DNA of 52,417 nt, taken from Rubripirellula obstinata (GTDB lineage: Bacteria > Planctomycetota > Planctomycetia > Pirellulales > Pirellulaceae). Shown here one piece after another: positions 1 to 9,262 of the stretch. The notes under the pieces were generated by a model. It made no database searches, had not been told where the DNA came from, and saw only the letters and a program-made list of their open reading frames with translations. The first letter of the stretch is position 1. Every line of letters begins with the position of its first letter. Position numbers and translations under genes: made by a program. The DNA lies in the NCBI RefSeq assembly GCF_001642955.1, contig NZ_LWSK01000034.1, positions 1 through 52,417 on the forward strand, given 5' to 3'.

Positions 1-501
1 GGTCAATTTACATTTTTCAGTGTTCATTTTGCAATTTGCAATCAACACCGAGGCCGGTCAGCCACAAACCCCCAAAGTCGTCCAGTTTCCCTCCACGCAA
101 ACATTTTCATCAGCCCAGGCATCGCCTCGCGCGTTTCGTTCCGGGTGGACGCGCGGGGCGATGCCCACGCGGTTAAACAATTTAGAAACTCTTCACGGCG
201 TTGGGCTTCTCTCGCTTGCGCGCCCACGGCTCACTCAATCGCTTTTCTGCATCTAAAATGTGGAATCTGATCCACTTTGTGAAGGTTCGTGCGGGGTTTT
301 GGAAACCTTCCCCCTGACCTTACGTTAAGCCTGGTAAACCTTGCGGCGTCACGATTGATGCGTCAAGCATGGGAGACGAATGTTCCGAAGCAAACACTCG
401 TACCGGTGTTGCCGGTTCGTAGGACGGCGGACTTTTTGTGAACCCGCCCACCTGCAGATTTGTTTGCTTCGGCAATCGGTCTGTGGGATCAGATCACCTG
501 A
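1..501. other. Gene-free left end with a half repeat upstream of htrA
   Basis: About 500 bases without a supported gene. 117-205 carries a copy of the element at 12231-12349: GGCATCGCC with CGCGCG on the left, CGCGGGGCGATGCCCACGCG from 151, and then a shared tail ACTCTTCACGGCGTTGGG. A small hairpin GAAGGTT/AACCTTC lies at about 281-311. The htrA promoter should lie in the last part but I cannot place it. Confidence 0.55.
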
Positions 502-1974
502 ATGATTCGGGCCCGCAAGTCTATGCGAACGTTCTTTAAAGTTTCCCACGTCCGAGTCCTTTTGTTGGCTGCGGGTGTGCTGGTTGGCTGCTGTTGTGCA
601 AACCAAACAGCCACTGCTCAAAATAGCAACAGTGCAAGGGTTTCGGATGTCAGCACCAGTCAGCGGAGTTCCGCTGGTCGGGTTTCCAGTTTGCGTGAAA
701 CTCCGACGGTTCGAGCAATTCGGCGTGTGTCGCCAGCCGTGGTCAATATCCACGGTCAGAAAATGGTTCGATCCACCGCCGCGGGCATGGCCGGTGCCAC
801 GGGGCCAGATTCGTTCAAGCAAGTCAACGGCATGGGCACCGGTGTCGTTATCGATCGCCGCGGATACGTCATCACCAATTACCACGTCGTCGAAGATGTC
901 GAAGAGATTCGCGTCACGCTTAGCAACGGCGAAACGACTTCGGCCGAATTGGTTGCCACTCGAGTCCGAAACGACTTGGCGTTGATCAAGGTCAATGTTC
1001 CTGAATCCTTGCCAACGATTCCACGCGGCACCAGCAGCGACCTGATGGTTGGCGAAAGTGTGATCGCGATCGGCAACGCGTTTGGTTACGTCCACACCAG
1101 CACTCAGGGCATCATCAGTGCATTGCACCGTGACGTGCCAGTGAATGAATCACAAGAGTATCACGACCTTATTCAAATCAGCGCGGGCATTAACCCTGGA
1201 AACTCCGGCGGCCCGCTTTTAAATATCGAAGGCGAGATGATTGGCGTCAACGTGGCTGTCCGCGTTGGTGCTCAGCAAATCGCTTTTGCGATCCCAATCG
1301 ATCAAGTGGTTGAGATCGTGACCGAGATGATTGAACAGCACAACGAACAACGATTATTGACGGGGATGCGAGCCACCGGCGGACCCCGCGACGGAGATGG
1401 TATTACGATCGCCAATGTCTCCGCCAGCAGTCCAGCCGCACGGGAGGGATTGAAGCCAGGAGACCGCGTGGTCCGCGTTGGCTCGCAACCAGTGGATGAC
1501 CGGCTGGATTTTGCTCTTGCGATGCTGGAAGCAGCACCGGGTCGAGCGATGAAGATCGAAGTGGAACGTGGCGGCAAACATTACGACCTTGCCGTCACCG
1601 CGCAGGCCCCAGCCGGACAAACGTCCAAACTGGGATCCCAACGTGCGTGGACCATGATTGGTGTCAAAGCCAACACCGTTCCTGAAACAACGATGACACG
1701 CTTGAACAGCCGCATGCGTACCAAGTATCGCGGCGGTCTGTTGATCACCGCCGTACGTCCCGGTTCCGCAGCCGATCAACAAGGCATCGTCGCCGGTGAT
1801 GTGTTGCTGGGCATTCATGGTTTTGAAACCACGACGCTTTCGGGCCTAGCCAGTATTCTGGAGCATCCCGAATTGCAACGCGGCCCACGGGCAAAGTTCT
1901 ACTTGGTTCGCCGCGAGGAAACACTGTTCGGCTACATGCGACTGGCATCGATGCCAACGTCCAACCGACGCTGA
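502..1974 (+). CDS. Secreted trypsin-like serine protease with two PDZ domains (HtrA/DegP family)
   Basis: An envelope quality-control protease of about 490 residues. The N-terminus has a basic stretch and a hydrophobic helix (about residues 17-29) ending in LVGC, which fits a lipobox with Cys30 as the lipidated residue; cleavage after TATAQ is the alternative. The protease domain covers about residues 70-275. The triad is readable: His128 in ITNYHVV, Asp158 in NDLALIKV, and Ser235 in GNSGGP. PDZ1 follows at about 280-370 and PDZ2 at about 385-480, the usual DegP order. The start is uncertain: ATG 502 has no clear Shine-Dalgarno, and ATG 523 would also leave a full signal peptide. The gene stands alone and converges on the metallophosphoesterase gene, with an inverted repeat in the gap. 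Confidence 0.93.
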   Translation: MIRARKSMRTFFKVSHVRVLLLAAGVLVGCCCANQTATAQNSNSARVSDVSTSQRSSAGRVSSLRETPTVRAIRRVSPAVVNIHGQKMVRSTAAGMAGATGPDSFKQVNGMGTGVVIDRRGYVITNYHVVEDVEEIRVTLSNGETTSAELVATRVRNDLALIKVNVPESLPTIPRGTSSDLMVGESVIAIGNAFGYVHTSTQGIISALHRDVPVNESQEYHDLIQISAGINPGNSGGPLLNIEGEMIGVNVAVRVGAQQIAFAIPIDQVVEIVTEMIEQHNEQRLLTGMRATGGPRDGDGITIANVSASSPAAREGLKPGDRVVRVGSQPVDDRLDFALAMLEAAPGRAMKIEVERGGKHYDLAVTAQAPAGQTSKLGSQRAWTMIGVKANTVPETTMTRLNSRMRTKYRGGLLITAVRPGSAADQQGIVAGDVLLGIHGFETTTLSGLASILEHPELQRGPRAKFYLVRREETLFGYMRLASMPTSNRR

Positions 1975-2091
1975 TACCGCGTAAAGCTGTAACCTAGAGC
2001 GATCGCGTCCTGGGGCAAACTTCGACTAGTTGCAGGCCCGCACCTGCACCGATGTTTGCCGACCCAGCTAGGACGAGTTCGCCAGGTTACC

Positions 2092-2184
2092 AAACCACCG
2101 ATGGCTTTCGCGGGACCACGATCACTCTGGCACGTCAATCACTGCCCTGTCATCCGTGGTCCCGCGAAAGCCATCCGTGGTTAA
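2092..2184 (+). repeat. Long inverted repeat of the CCACGGATGGC family between convergent genes
   Basis: Arms at about 2092-2120 and 2151-2184 match over ATGGCTTTCGCGGGACCACG. The right arm has CATCCGTGG twice, 12 bases apart. Related to 33279-33367. The outer end touches the stop codon of the metallophosphoesterase gene. Confidence 0.88.
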
Positions 2185-3005
2185 CTCAATCGCTTGACAC
2201 TCAGACCGACCTCGTCGATCGTCAACTCAGCTTCGATCTCTGGCACGCCGCCAGTTGCGGCTCCCGTGTGGACAATCAAATTGTTAGCGATCTTTGCGAT
2301 CCCGTCGTGGTGTGTATGACCGCAGATCACGGTCACGTTGATCGATGGATGACTGGCCGCAAACTCGCGAAGCACGCGACCAACCGCTCCGCAGACAAAG
2401 AACGGTGACCAGTTTTCGTCGGTGGTTTTGCCTTCGTACCAGCATGCTTCGCAAAACGGTGGCACATGCGTTGCGATCAGGACATGGGCTGCATCGCCGG
2501 GAATCTGGTCCAGCTTGGACGACAGGCGGTCGGCACATTGTTGCCCAAGTTCTATCAGCTTCTGTTTCCAATGATCAGAAGCGAGGTCGCGGAAGTCGTC
2601 GATCCGTTTGAAATCGTTTAGCCTTACGAACGACGTTTCATAATTCCCTTCGACCGCGTCGCCCCATCCGTCGTCACCGATCAGGTAGGTGTTGGTTGCC
2701 AGTTCAATCGGTTGCGAATCAGTGAGGTAGACCAGTCGATCGTCACCGCGAACATGATGCACAACGCGACGAGTGGTTTCCCCAATGTTGCTGCCGTAAA
2801 AATCGTGATTGCCGAGCACGAAGAAAACGGGCACTTTCGCTTCGTCCGCCAACGAATCGAGCGTTGCAAGTAACTGATCACTTTCGGCGATGTCACCGGT
2901 CAGGATGATCGCGTGGGTTTCATCATCGACCGCGCAAAGCAGCGGCGACCAATCGGTCGCCGCTGTGTCGATTAGATGCAGGTCGGTTGCCCACAATAGT
3001 TTCAT
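2181..3005 (-). CDS. Calcineurin-like metallophosphoesterase
   Basis: A 274-residue protein with the metal-binding motifs of the calcineurin-like phosphoesterase fold in order: TDLHLID (D-x-H) at the N-terminus, LTGDIAE (GD), LGNHDFYG (GNHD) and, near the end, GHTHHDG (GHxH). The substrate cannot be read from the sequence. I chose ATG 3005 because the family begins directly with the first beta strand (MKLLWATD); a longer frame would run into the end of metK. The start lies 10 bases after the metK stop, so the two are probably co-transcribed. The TAA stop touches the outer end of an inverted repeat (2092-2184). Confidence 0.88.
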   Translation of the reverse strand: MKLLWATDLHLIDTAATDWSPLLCAVDDETHAIILTGDIAESDQLLATLDSLADEAKVPVFFVLGNHDFYGSNIGETTRRVVHHVRGDDRLVYLTDSQPIELATNTYLIGDDGWGDAVEGNYETSFVRLNDFKRIDDFRDLASDHWKQKLIELGQQCADRLSSKLDQIPGDAAHVLIATHVPPFCEACWYEGKTTDENWSPFFVCGAVGRVLREFAASHPSINVTVICGHTHHDGIAKIANNLIVHTGAATGGVPEIEAELTIDEVGLSVKRLS

Positions 3006-3015
3006 GCGAACTTCT

Positions 3016-4236
3016 TTAGCCGGCAAGCTTGCTGGCTGCTTTGGCGAGAGCTTCTGCCTTGTCAGTTTTTTCCCAACTGAATTCACCGTTGGGACCAGGT
3101 TCGCGACCAAAGTGTCCGTGAGCGGCGGTGACGCCCATCACTGGTTTGGTCAAACCAAGTTCGCTGATCAATCCGCGAGGTGTCAACGAGAAGTGATCGC
3201 GGATCAATTGAACCATGTCGGAATCGCCGATCGTGCCGGTTCCAAACGTGTTGACGTTGACACTGACAGGTTCGGCAACACCGATCGCATAAGCCAGTTG
3301 TACTTCGACTTCGTCAGCCAACTTTGCGGCGACCAAGTTCTTGGCAACGTAGCGAGCCATGTAAGCGGCACTGCGGTCAACCTTCGATGGATCCTTGCCG
3401 CTGAACGCGCCGCCGCCGTGACGACCGCGACCGCCGTAGGTATCGACGATGATCTTGCGACCGGTCAAACCGGTATCGCCATGAGGTCCACCGATGACGA
3501 ACTTGCCGGTCGGGTTGATGTGATAGATCGGGTCGCCGGAAAGGAACGCGGCGGGCAACATCGGCTTGATCGCTTTGTCGATGATCAATTGCTTGGCTTC
3601 CTCGGTGATCGCATCGCCCTTGGGTGTCAGGATCGATTCGTCGTGTTGGGTACTGACGACGACGGTGTGAATGCGGATCGGTTTGTTGTCGCTGCCGTAT
3701 TCAACGGTGACTTGGCTCTTGCTGTCGGGACGTAACCAAGGAATTTCGCCACTGGCGCGAAGTTCAGCCAGCTTTTCGACGATTCGGTGCGACAGGTGAA
3801 TCGGCAGCGGCATCAAAACATCGGTTTCGTTGCAGGCGTAACCAAACATCAAACCTTGGTCACCAGCACCCTGTTCGCCATCGACATCGGAAGCCTTATC
3901 GACACCTTGAGCGATGTCGGCGGACTGTTCGTGAATCGCGTTCAGAACTCCGCAAGCGTCGTAGCTGAATCCGATGTCGCTGTGGATGTAGCCGATCTTC
4001 TTGATTGTTTCGCGAACGATCTCTTGAACATCGACATAATGGCTGGTACGAACTTCGCCTGCGACGACGACTTGGCCGGTCGTTACCAGGGTTTCGACAG
4101 CGACGCGAGCGTCGGCGGGGTTGGGGTCATTGGCTAGAATATCGTCAACGATCGCATCGGAGATCTGGTCGGACACCTTATCTGGGTGTCCCATGCTGAC
4201 TGATTCACTGGTAAAGAGGTAGCGATTGTCGCTCAC
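3016..4236 (-). CDS. metK: S-adenosylmethionine synthetase
   Basis: Makes S-adenosylmethionine from methionine and ATP in the cytoplasm. The length of 406 residues is normal for MetK. Visible signatures are LFTSESV followed by GHPDK at the N-terminus, the first family signature [12 protein letters not shown], and the second, GGGAFSGKD, with the Lys and Asp that contact phosphate and magnesium. I chose GTG 4236 because it gives the standard N-terminus ([11 protein letters not shown]) and has GGAG seven bases upstream; the frame stays open well beyond it but that extension has no family similarity. It is divergent from the VWA gene across about 120 bases. I saw no SAM riboswitch in that short leader. 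Confidence 0.97.
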   Translation of the reverse strand: MSDNRYLFTSESVSMGHPDKVSDQISDAIVDDILANDPNPADARVAVETLVTTGQVVVAGEVRTSHYVDVQEIVRETIKKIGYIHSDIGFSYDACGVLNAIHEQSADIAQGVDKASDVDGEQGAGDQGLMFGYACNETDVLMPLPIHLSHRIVEKLAELRASGEIPWLRPDSKSQVTVEYGSDNKPIRIHTVVVSTQHDESILTPKGDAITEEAKQLIIDKAIKPMLPAAFLSGDPIYHINPTGKFVIGGPHGDTGLTGRKIIVDTYGGRGRHGGGAFSGKDPSKVDRSAAYMARYVAKNLVAAKLADEVEVQLAYAIGVAEPVSVNVNTFGTGTIGDSDMVQLIRDHFSLTPRGLISELGLTKPVMGVTAAHGHFGREPGPNGEFSWEKTDKAEALAKAASKLAG

Positions 4237-4357
4237 GTGGGTTCTCCGGCGGGGAACATCGGGCTGGCTTCTCTCGAAACCGCCACAGGGTATAGACTGA
4301 GTTAGAACGACACAAAATACTTCGTCGAGCCCGTTTAGAGAAGCGCACAGAGCGGCA

Positions 4358-5464
4358 ATGGCGAGAACGCAGGACGTTGAGAGCGAAAACGAGTTGTCTG
4401 AGAGCCAAAAACAGCCGAAATCCCGCACCACGCTCGGCGTTGGCAATCGTTCTGTAAACTCGCTCGAATCGGCGATCGACCTGACACCGCCCACTCGAAC
4501 CGCCCCCGCATTGTTGTTGTCGATGCTAGTCCACGTCGTGGCATTGGTCGCATTGGGATTGTTGGTGGCTCGGGCACCCAGCGGAACCGGCCAAGTTGCC
4601 GATCGCCCGATTGGGATCGCACTGGCCCACGTGATGCCAGATCGCACACGCTATACCGATCCAGCTCAAAGCCCGCTTGAACCAACCGAACAGAAATCTT
4701 CTGAAGAGGCCACCGCTGCAGCAGCCAGTTCGGCCGCCGCTCCGCCCAGCATCGCACCGCCGATTGACCTCGATGGAATTTTGGAAAGCGTCCAAGCCAC
4801 GCCGTCGCCAATCAGTGGCACTGGAATGGCGGGGGAAGCCAACCTGGACGGTGACGCGTTTGGCAGCGCGTCGGCTAGCGGAACGACTAGCGATTCGAGC
4901 GATGCAACAACGATGGTGTTCGGCGTCTCGGGTAGCGGATCAAGATTTGTGTACGTCTTTGATCGCAGCGACAGCATGAACGGCTACGGCGGGCGACCAC
5001 TGCGAGCGGCCAAACGCGAACTGATTCGTAGCTTGGAAAGCTTGACCGATCGGCAGCAATTTCAACTGATCTTTTACAACGACAAACCGACTCCGTTTCG
5101 AATGTCAGGCATCCCGCTGCAAATGATGGCGGGTGAAGACAACAACAAGATCGCCGCTAGCCGATATGTCGGTTCGATCATGGCCTACGGAGCGACTGAG
5201 CATGAATCAGCGTTGAAGATGGCGCTGCGATTGGGCCCCGACGTGATTTTCTTTTTGACCGATGCCCGAATTCCGCGGTTGTCTTCGACTCAGCTTCGCG
5301 AAATCCAGCGGCGTGCCGGGCAAGGCGGAACGACCATTCACGCGATCGAATTCGGCAGCGATCCGGCCGCGCCCAGCGAGAGCTTCTTGCGTGACCTGGC
5401 CGCGATGAATCAAGGCCAATATCGATACCTAGATGTCAGCACCTTGGGGCAACCCAAACCATGA
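4358..5464 (+). CDS. Membrane-anchored VWA-like domain protein
   Basis: A 368-residue protein: a polar N-terminus, one membrane helix at about residues 50-72 ([20 protein letters not shown]), an Ala/Ser/Pro-rich linker, then a von Willebrand A-like domain from about residue 190. A MIDAS-type motif DRSDS begins at Asp202 and a later acidic strand end reads FFLTDAR, so metal-dependent ligand binding is plausible. The C-terminal domain most likely lies outside the cytoplasm. The stop codon overlaps the next start (ATGA at 5461-5464), so the two are translationally coupled and probably act together. The ligand or partner is unknown. Confidence 0.82.
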   Translation: MARTQDVESENELSESQKQPKSRTTLGVGNRSVNSLESAIDLTPPTRTAPALLLSMLVHVVALVALGLLVARAPSGTGQVADRPIGIALAHVMPDRTRYTDPAQSPLEPTEQKSSEEATAAAASSAAAPPSIAPPIDLDGILESVQATPSPISGTGMAGEANLDGDAFGSASASGTTSDSSDATTMVFGVSGSGSRFVYVFDRSDSMNGYGGRPLRAAKRELIRSLESLTDRQQFQLIFYNDKPTPFRMSGIPLQMMAGEDNNKIAASRYVGSIMAYGATEHESALKMALRLGPDVIFFLTDARIPRLSSTQLREIQRRAGQGGTTIHAIEFGSDPAAPSESFLRDLAAMNQGQYRYLDVSTLGQPKP

Positions 5465-6387
5465 TTTATATGCTGCGGCCCACGTTGGTTTCAATCTGCG
5501 TCTTTACTTTTGTTGCATCTATTGCGTACGCCGCTGACCCAACAGAAAATCCGTCGGATCAAATTTGGCTCTCACCGCCCAAGCCCACGTCCTCGACGAG
5601 CAACTGGTACGCTCAGCCGATTGATGCACCCCGAGGCCGCGTGATCGAATTCGATGCAACGCGGCTGACCTACGCCGTAGAGTCTAGTGATCGCAAAGTC
5701 ACCGTCGCGGCCGATCGAGTCCTATGGATTGAACCGTCAAGTGTTCCTGAGGACGAATCAACCATGATCCGCCTGTTTGAAGCAGGCGAATTTGGAAAGT
5801 CGCTTTCGTATCTGCCAGATGTCTTGAAAGCACGTCCGCCGGTTTGGCGTCAGCAGTGGTTGACGATGATGTCGGCATGTGCGGCGCATCGCAGTGGTCG
5901 TGCGAAAATCGCTTTGGACTTGGTCGAACAATTGGATCGTCGGCCGTTGCCGCCGATGGTGATTGCTTGGTTACCGATTCAGTGGAATGGAGGCCTTGCA
6001 TCGGGCGTTGCAAATCAGCAGGCGGGTGAGCGAATCGATGACGAATCGTTGCTGGTTCAGTTGGTTGCGGCAAGCTGGATGTTGACTTCGCCCGATCGAA
6101 GCACCGCCATCAACAAGCTTCAGTCATTGACTCGCAATCGAGATCGATTGGACGTCGCTCGGCTGGCACAGGTTTTATTGTGGACCACCAAACCGCCGGC
6201 GGAAGTCATCGAATCAGAATCCAAATGGCTGGTGCAACTCGATTCGTTTCCGATGGTGATGCAAGCCGGACCATCGATGGCTCTGCAACGAAAACTTCGT
6301 GCGTCGGGCCAAATCGATTCGGCCAATCGCCTGCTATGGTCGAATCAACTCACGCCCATCCATCGGTGGCTTGGCTTAGTTGAATGA
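5461..6387 (+). CDS. Secreted protein of unknown function, coupled to the VWA gene
   Basis: A 308-residue protein with a clean signal peptide (hydrophobic core about residues 8-20, likely cleavage after AYA at residue 24). The first part of the mature protein resembles a small beta domain (GRVIEFDATRLTYAVE, then ADRVLWIEPSSV); the rest is helical with repeated Trp and Leu pairs and could be a TPR-like scaffold. I recognise no family. The ATG overlaps the stop of the upstream VWA gene by four bases, so a shared role in the cell envelope is likely. Downstream are three tandem hairpin repeats. Confidence 0.72.
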   Translation: MIYMLRPTLVSICVFTFVASIAYAADPTENPSDQIWLSPPKPTSSTSNWYAQPIDAPRGRVIEFDATRLTYAVESSDRKVTVAADRVLWIEPSSVPEDESTMIRLFEAGEFGKSLSYLPDVLKARPPVWRQQWLTMMSACAAHRSGRAKIALDLVEQLDRRPLPPMVIAWLPIQWNGGLASGVANQQAGERIDDESLLVQLVAASWMLTSPDRSTAINKLQSLTRNRDRLDVARLAQVLLWTTKPPAEVIESESKWLVQLDSFPMVMQAGPSMALQRKLRASGQIDSANRLLWSNQLTPIHRWLGLVE

Positions 6388-6398
6388 CAGCTCAGAAA

Positions 6399-6653
6399 GT
6401 GTAGCCGAGTTTGTCTCAAACTCGATCGTGCTGGATTGGCAAACGGCGCGACCGTGGGAGGTTGAGACAACCTCCGCTACACAGTGTAGCCGAGTTTGTC
6501 TCAAACTCGATCGCGTTTGATTGACAAACGGCGCGACCGTGGGAGGTTGAGGCAACCTCCGCTACACAGTGTAGCCGAGTTTGTCTCAAACTCGATCGCG
6601 CTTGATTGGCAAACGGCGCGATCGTAGGAGGTTGAGACAACCTCCGCTACACT
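6399..6653 (+). repeat. Three tandem 85-bp copies of a paired-hairpin (BIME-like) repeat
   Basis: Units start at 6399, 6484 and 6569 with an exact 85-base period and differ by only a few bases. Each unit has a left hairpin, GTAGC foot then CGAGTTTG-tct-CAAACTCG, and a right hairpin GGAGGTTG-aga-CAACCTCC followed by GCTAC, which is the left pattern inverted. In the second and third copies a few stem bases vary. It lies between two co-directional genes. Confidence 0.93.
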
Positions 6654-6734
6654 TTGCTAAGCTGAACAAAAGAGCCCCCGCCGATGCGGGTGACGAAACT
6701 AATAACATTGATTGAAAGAGAAAAGGCGAAGCAC

Positions 6735-7133
6735 ATGGGAATGATCAAAGATTTTAAAGAGTTTGCGTTCAAAGGAAATCTGATCGATATGGCGATCGGG
6801 ATCATCATGGGGACGGCTGCCGCCGCGATCGTGAAATCGTTTATCGACAACATCATTTCGCCGCTGATCGCAGTCGTCGCCGGGGTGCCAGACATGTCGG
6901 GTTTGAAATACCCGCTCGGTCAAACGATTGAAAATGCCAAAGGCGAAACGGTGCAAGCTGCGATTCACTACGGGACCTTTCTGCAAAATGTGATCGACTT
7001 CACCATTTTGGCGTTCGTCATCTTCCTTGCCCTGCGAATCACCAGCAAATGGATGAAAAAGGCCGAAGCGGAAGCTCCCACGCCTCCGGACATCGTTCTT
7101 TTGACCGAAATCCGTGACGCCCTGAAGAAATAA
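6735..7133 (+). CDS. mscL: Large-conductance mechanosensitive channel MscL
   Basis: A 132-residue homopentameric inner-membrane channel that opens under membrane tension to release osmolytes; the length matches the family (about 136). The amphipathic N-terminal helix (MIKDFKEFAFKGNLIDMAIG) leads into TM1 (GIIMGTAAAAIVKSFIDNII), followed by a periplasmic loop, TM2 (VIDFTILAFVIFLALRI) and a charged C-terminal helix. The start at 6735 is preceded by an AAAAGG stretch; ATG 6741 is a close alternative. An upstream in-frame ATG at 6684 would add a non-family extension. It is a single gene between the tandem repeat and obg. Confidence 0.96.
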   Translation: MGMIKDFKEFAFKGNLIDMAIGIIMGTAAAAIVKSFIDNIISPLIAVVAGVPDMSGLKYPLGQTIENAKGETVQAAIHYGTFLQNVIDFTILAFVIFLALRITSKWMKKAEAEAPTPPDIVLLTEIRDALKK

Positions 7134-7222
7134 TCTTGGCGTGCTACAATCAACGATTCACAGACGGCTGATCCGATTTGGACCAGCCGTTTTTCATAGC
7201 AGCCAGTTCAAAGTCAGATCCG

Positions 7223-8365
7223 ATGTTCGTTGACCGTATCCAAATCCACCTGATTGCCGGCACCGGCGGCGACGGCTGCATGAGCATGCGTCGCGAAAAG
7301 TACGTGCCACGTGGTGGCCCCGATGGCGGCGATGGCGGCGACGGTGCGAGCATCATTCTGGAGGCTCAATTAGGCGTGAACAGCTTGGCAGCCCTGATTG
7401 GCCGCCACCATTACCGCGCGCCCGGCGGCAGCAACGGCAGGGGCGCGAAATGCAATGGTAGGAAAGGGAATGATGTTCACATCCAAGTCCCACCGGGCAC
7501 GACGGTCATCGATGCAGCGGGCGGATTTGTGATCAAGGATCTCAAAAAGCCCGGCGATCAGTTCGTGATTGCTCGCGGTGGCAAAGGTGGCAAGGGCAAC
7601 GCTTACTTCAAAACCAGCACCAACCGTGCGCCTCGCGAAAGCACCCCCGGCGAGGTCGGTGAAGATCGATTGGTGATTCTGGAACTAAAATCCATCGCCG
7701 ATGTCGGCTTGGTCGGAAAACCCAACGCGGGCAAGAGCACGTTGCTTAGCCGAATCAGCAGTGCGCGACCCGAGATCGCCGATTATCCGTTCACCACAAA
7801 GCATCCCAACTTGGGCATCGTTGACGTTGGCGAACGTTCCTTTGTGCTCGCTGACATTCCTGGATTGATCGAAGGTGCCAGCGAAGGCATCGGGCTGGGG
7901 CATGAATTCCTGCGACATATCGAGCGAGCCGGATTGCTGGTACATCTGGTTGAACCAGAGCCCACCGACGCAACCGATCCGATCGAAAACTACAAAGCCA
8001 TCCGCGACGAACTGCGCCAGTACGACGAAGACCTAGCCAAGCGAGACGAAATCATTGTCGTCACGAAGTGTGAATCCGAGTCGGCAGCAGAAGTTCAAGA
8101 AGCACTCGCGTCGATGACCGGCAAGCCCGTGTTCCTGATCAGCGCCGTAGTTGGCGACGGTTTGGATAAGTTAAAGACTGAAATCATCGATCGTGTTGAG
8201 GCTAGACGTGCGCAGATGATCGAGGATGGCGAAGAGGTCACGTTGCTGCGTGAAGCGGACGTGGAAGCCAGTGATATTGGACGCACCAAACGTGTGCCAC
8301 CTCACTTGGCCGGTCCCACCAGCGACCTTTCGGACGATCGACAAGCCAAGGACGTCGAATCTTGA
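7223..8365 (+). CDS. obg: Obg/CgtA family ribosome-associated GTPase
   Basis: A GTPase involved in late assembly of the large ribosomal subunit, 380 residues. The Obg fold at residues 1-157 is glycine-rich ([20 protein letters not shown], then GGDGGDG). The G domain has G1 GKPNAGKST, the G3 region [16 protein letters not shown], and a G4 that reads VVTKCE where NKxD is expected; this T-K-C variant should reduce guanine specificity only mildly. The C-terminal extension is short. I chose ATG 7223 ([10 protein letters not shown]) as the standard family start. The TGA overlaps the coaX start as TTGA, so the two are translationally coupled. Confidence 0.96.
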   Translation: MFVDRIQIHLIAGTGGDGCMSMRREKYVPRGGPDGGDGGDGASIILEAQLGVNSLAALIGRHHYRAPGGSNGRGAKCNGRKGNDVHIQVPPGTTVIDAAGGFVIKDLKKPGDQFVIARGGKGGKGNAYFKTSTNRAPRESTPGEVGEDRLVILELKSIADVGLVGKPNAGKSTLLSRISSARPEIADYPFTTKHPNLGIVDVGERSFVLADIPGLIEGASEGIGLGHEFLRHIERAGLLVHLVEPEPTDATDPIENYKAIRDELRQYDEDLAKRDEIIVVTKCESESAAEVQEALASMTGKPVFLISAVVGDGLDKLKTEIIDRVEARRAQMIEDGEEVTLLREADVEASDIGRTKRVPPHLAGPTSDLSDDRQAKDVES

Positions 8366-9189
8366 ACCCAGAACAACGCGTTTGCACCGTCGCGGTCGAT
8401 GTAGGAAACACGGCGGTCAAGTTGGCTGTCCGCAACGGAAACAACATTGCCGATCGATCGATCCCGATCTGTACCAAATCTTGGCATTCGGATGCGATCG
8501 ATTGGGTCAGCGATCAATTGGGCTGCAGCAACATTCGTTGGCTCGTTTCGAGTGTCCATCGAAGTGCTGCCGAGAGCCTGATCCGTGCGATCGAAGATCG
8601 GCCTAGCCAGTCAGCCATCGTGAAAGTGATTCGCCATCAAGATGTTCCGATGCAGGTTTGTGTCGACGATCCGGCATCGCTGGGCATCGATCGGTTACTT
8701 AGTGCGTTTGCGGCTGTGCAGCTCAGTGCGTTTGCGGCTGTCAGCATGGAAAGCAGCACTATAGACGGCAGCGGTGGACTGGTCGTCATCGATGCAGGTT
8801 CCGCGATCACGGTGGACTGGGTCGACGGCAACGGATCGTTTCGAGGCGGCGCGATTCTGCCGGGGTTAAGGTTGCAGGCGAAGTCGCTGGCCACCGGCAC
8901 GGACGCACTTCCCGAGATTGATTGGAATGGGGAATCACTTGCATCTTTGCCCGCAACCAACACTCGCGACGCAATCTTTGGCGGGATTCTGCTTGGCGCG
9001 GCGGGCGCGATCGACACTTTGGCCCAGCATTACTTGCGTCATGATTCGGCATCGATCGATCCTGCTCGAAAAAGCCAGGTCGTGATCACGGGCGGGGACG
9101 CCGCTGCGATTTCAGCACATCTGCAATGCTCTCATCGACATGTTCCCCACTTGGTTTGCCAAGGCTTACTAGAATTAGGTGACGGTTGA
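8362..9189 (+). CDS. coaX: Type III pantothenate kinase
   Basis: Catalyses the first step of coenzyme A synthesis, phosphorylating pantothenate; CoaX uses a monovalent cation and is not inhibited by CoA. The protein has 275 residues. The ASKHA fold motifs are visible: [11 protein letters not shown] (phosphate-1 loop with the catalytic Asp), [10 protein letters not shown], and [15 protein letters not shown] with the GGxIxPG loop. It probably starts at TTG 8362, overlapping the obg stop. An odd feature is a 24-base tandem duplication (8698-8745) giving [16 protein letters not shown] just before the second motif; it is in frame, so the enzyme is probably intact. Confidence 0.93.
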   Translation: MNPEQRVCTVAVDVGNTAVKLAVRNGNNIADRSIPICTKSWHSDAIDWVSDQLGCSNIRWLVSSVHRSAAESLIRAIEDRPSQSAIVKVIRHQDVPMQVCVDDPASLGIDRLLSAFAAVQLSAFAAVSMESSTIDGSGGLVVIDAGSAITVDWVDGNGSFRGGAILPGLRLQAKSLATGTDALPEIDWNGESLASLPATNTRDAIFGGILLGAAGAIDTLAQHYLRHDSASIDPARKSQVVITGGDAAAISAHLQCSHRHVPHLVCQGLLELGDG

Positions 9190-9262
9190 CCAAGTTGACC
9201 GTGTTTCTTTGGCGTTTGCCGATGAAATCACTCGTCAATGTTTCCACCCGAGTTGTCGCAAT

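Noticed and set aside
349-1128. Long minus-strand open frame opposite htrA
   Set aside because: It overlaps a clear protease gene on the other strand and its translation has no domain or signal pattern; it follows from codon bias.
2890-3735. Plus-strand frame of 281 residues across metK
   Set aside because: It is the mirror of metK and the metallophosphoesterase; both have full family motifs on the minus strand.
4237-4357. SAM riboswitch upstream of metK
   Set aside because: The 120-base gap is short and I see none of the conserved stems of known SAM classes.
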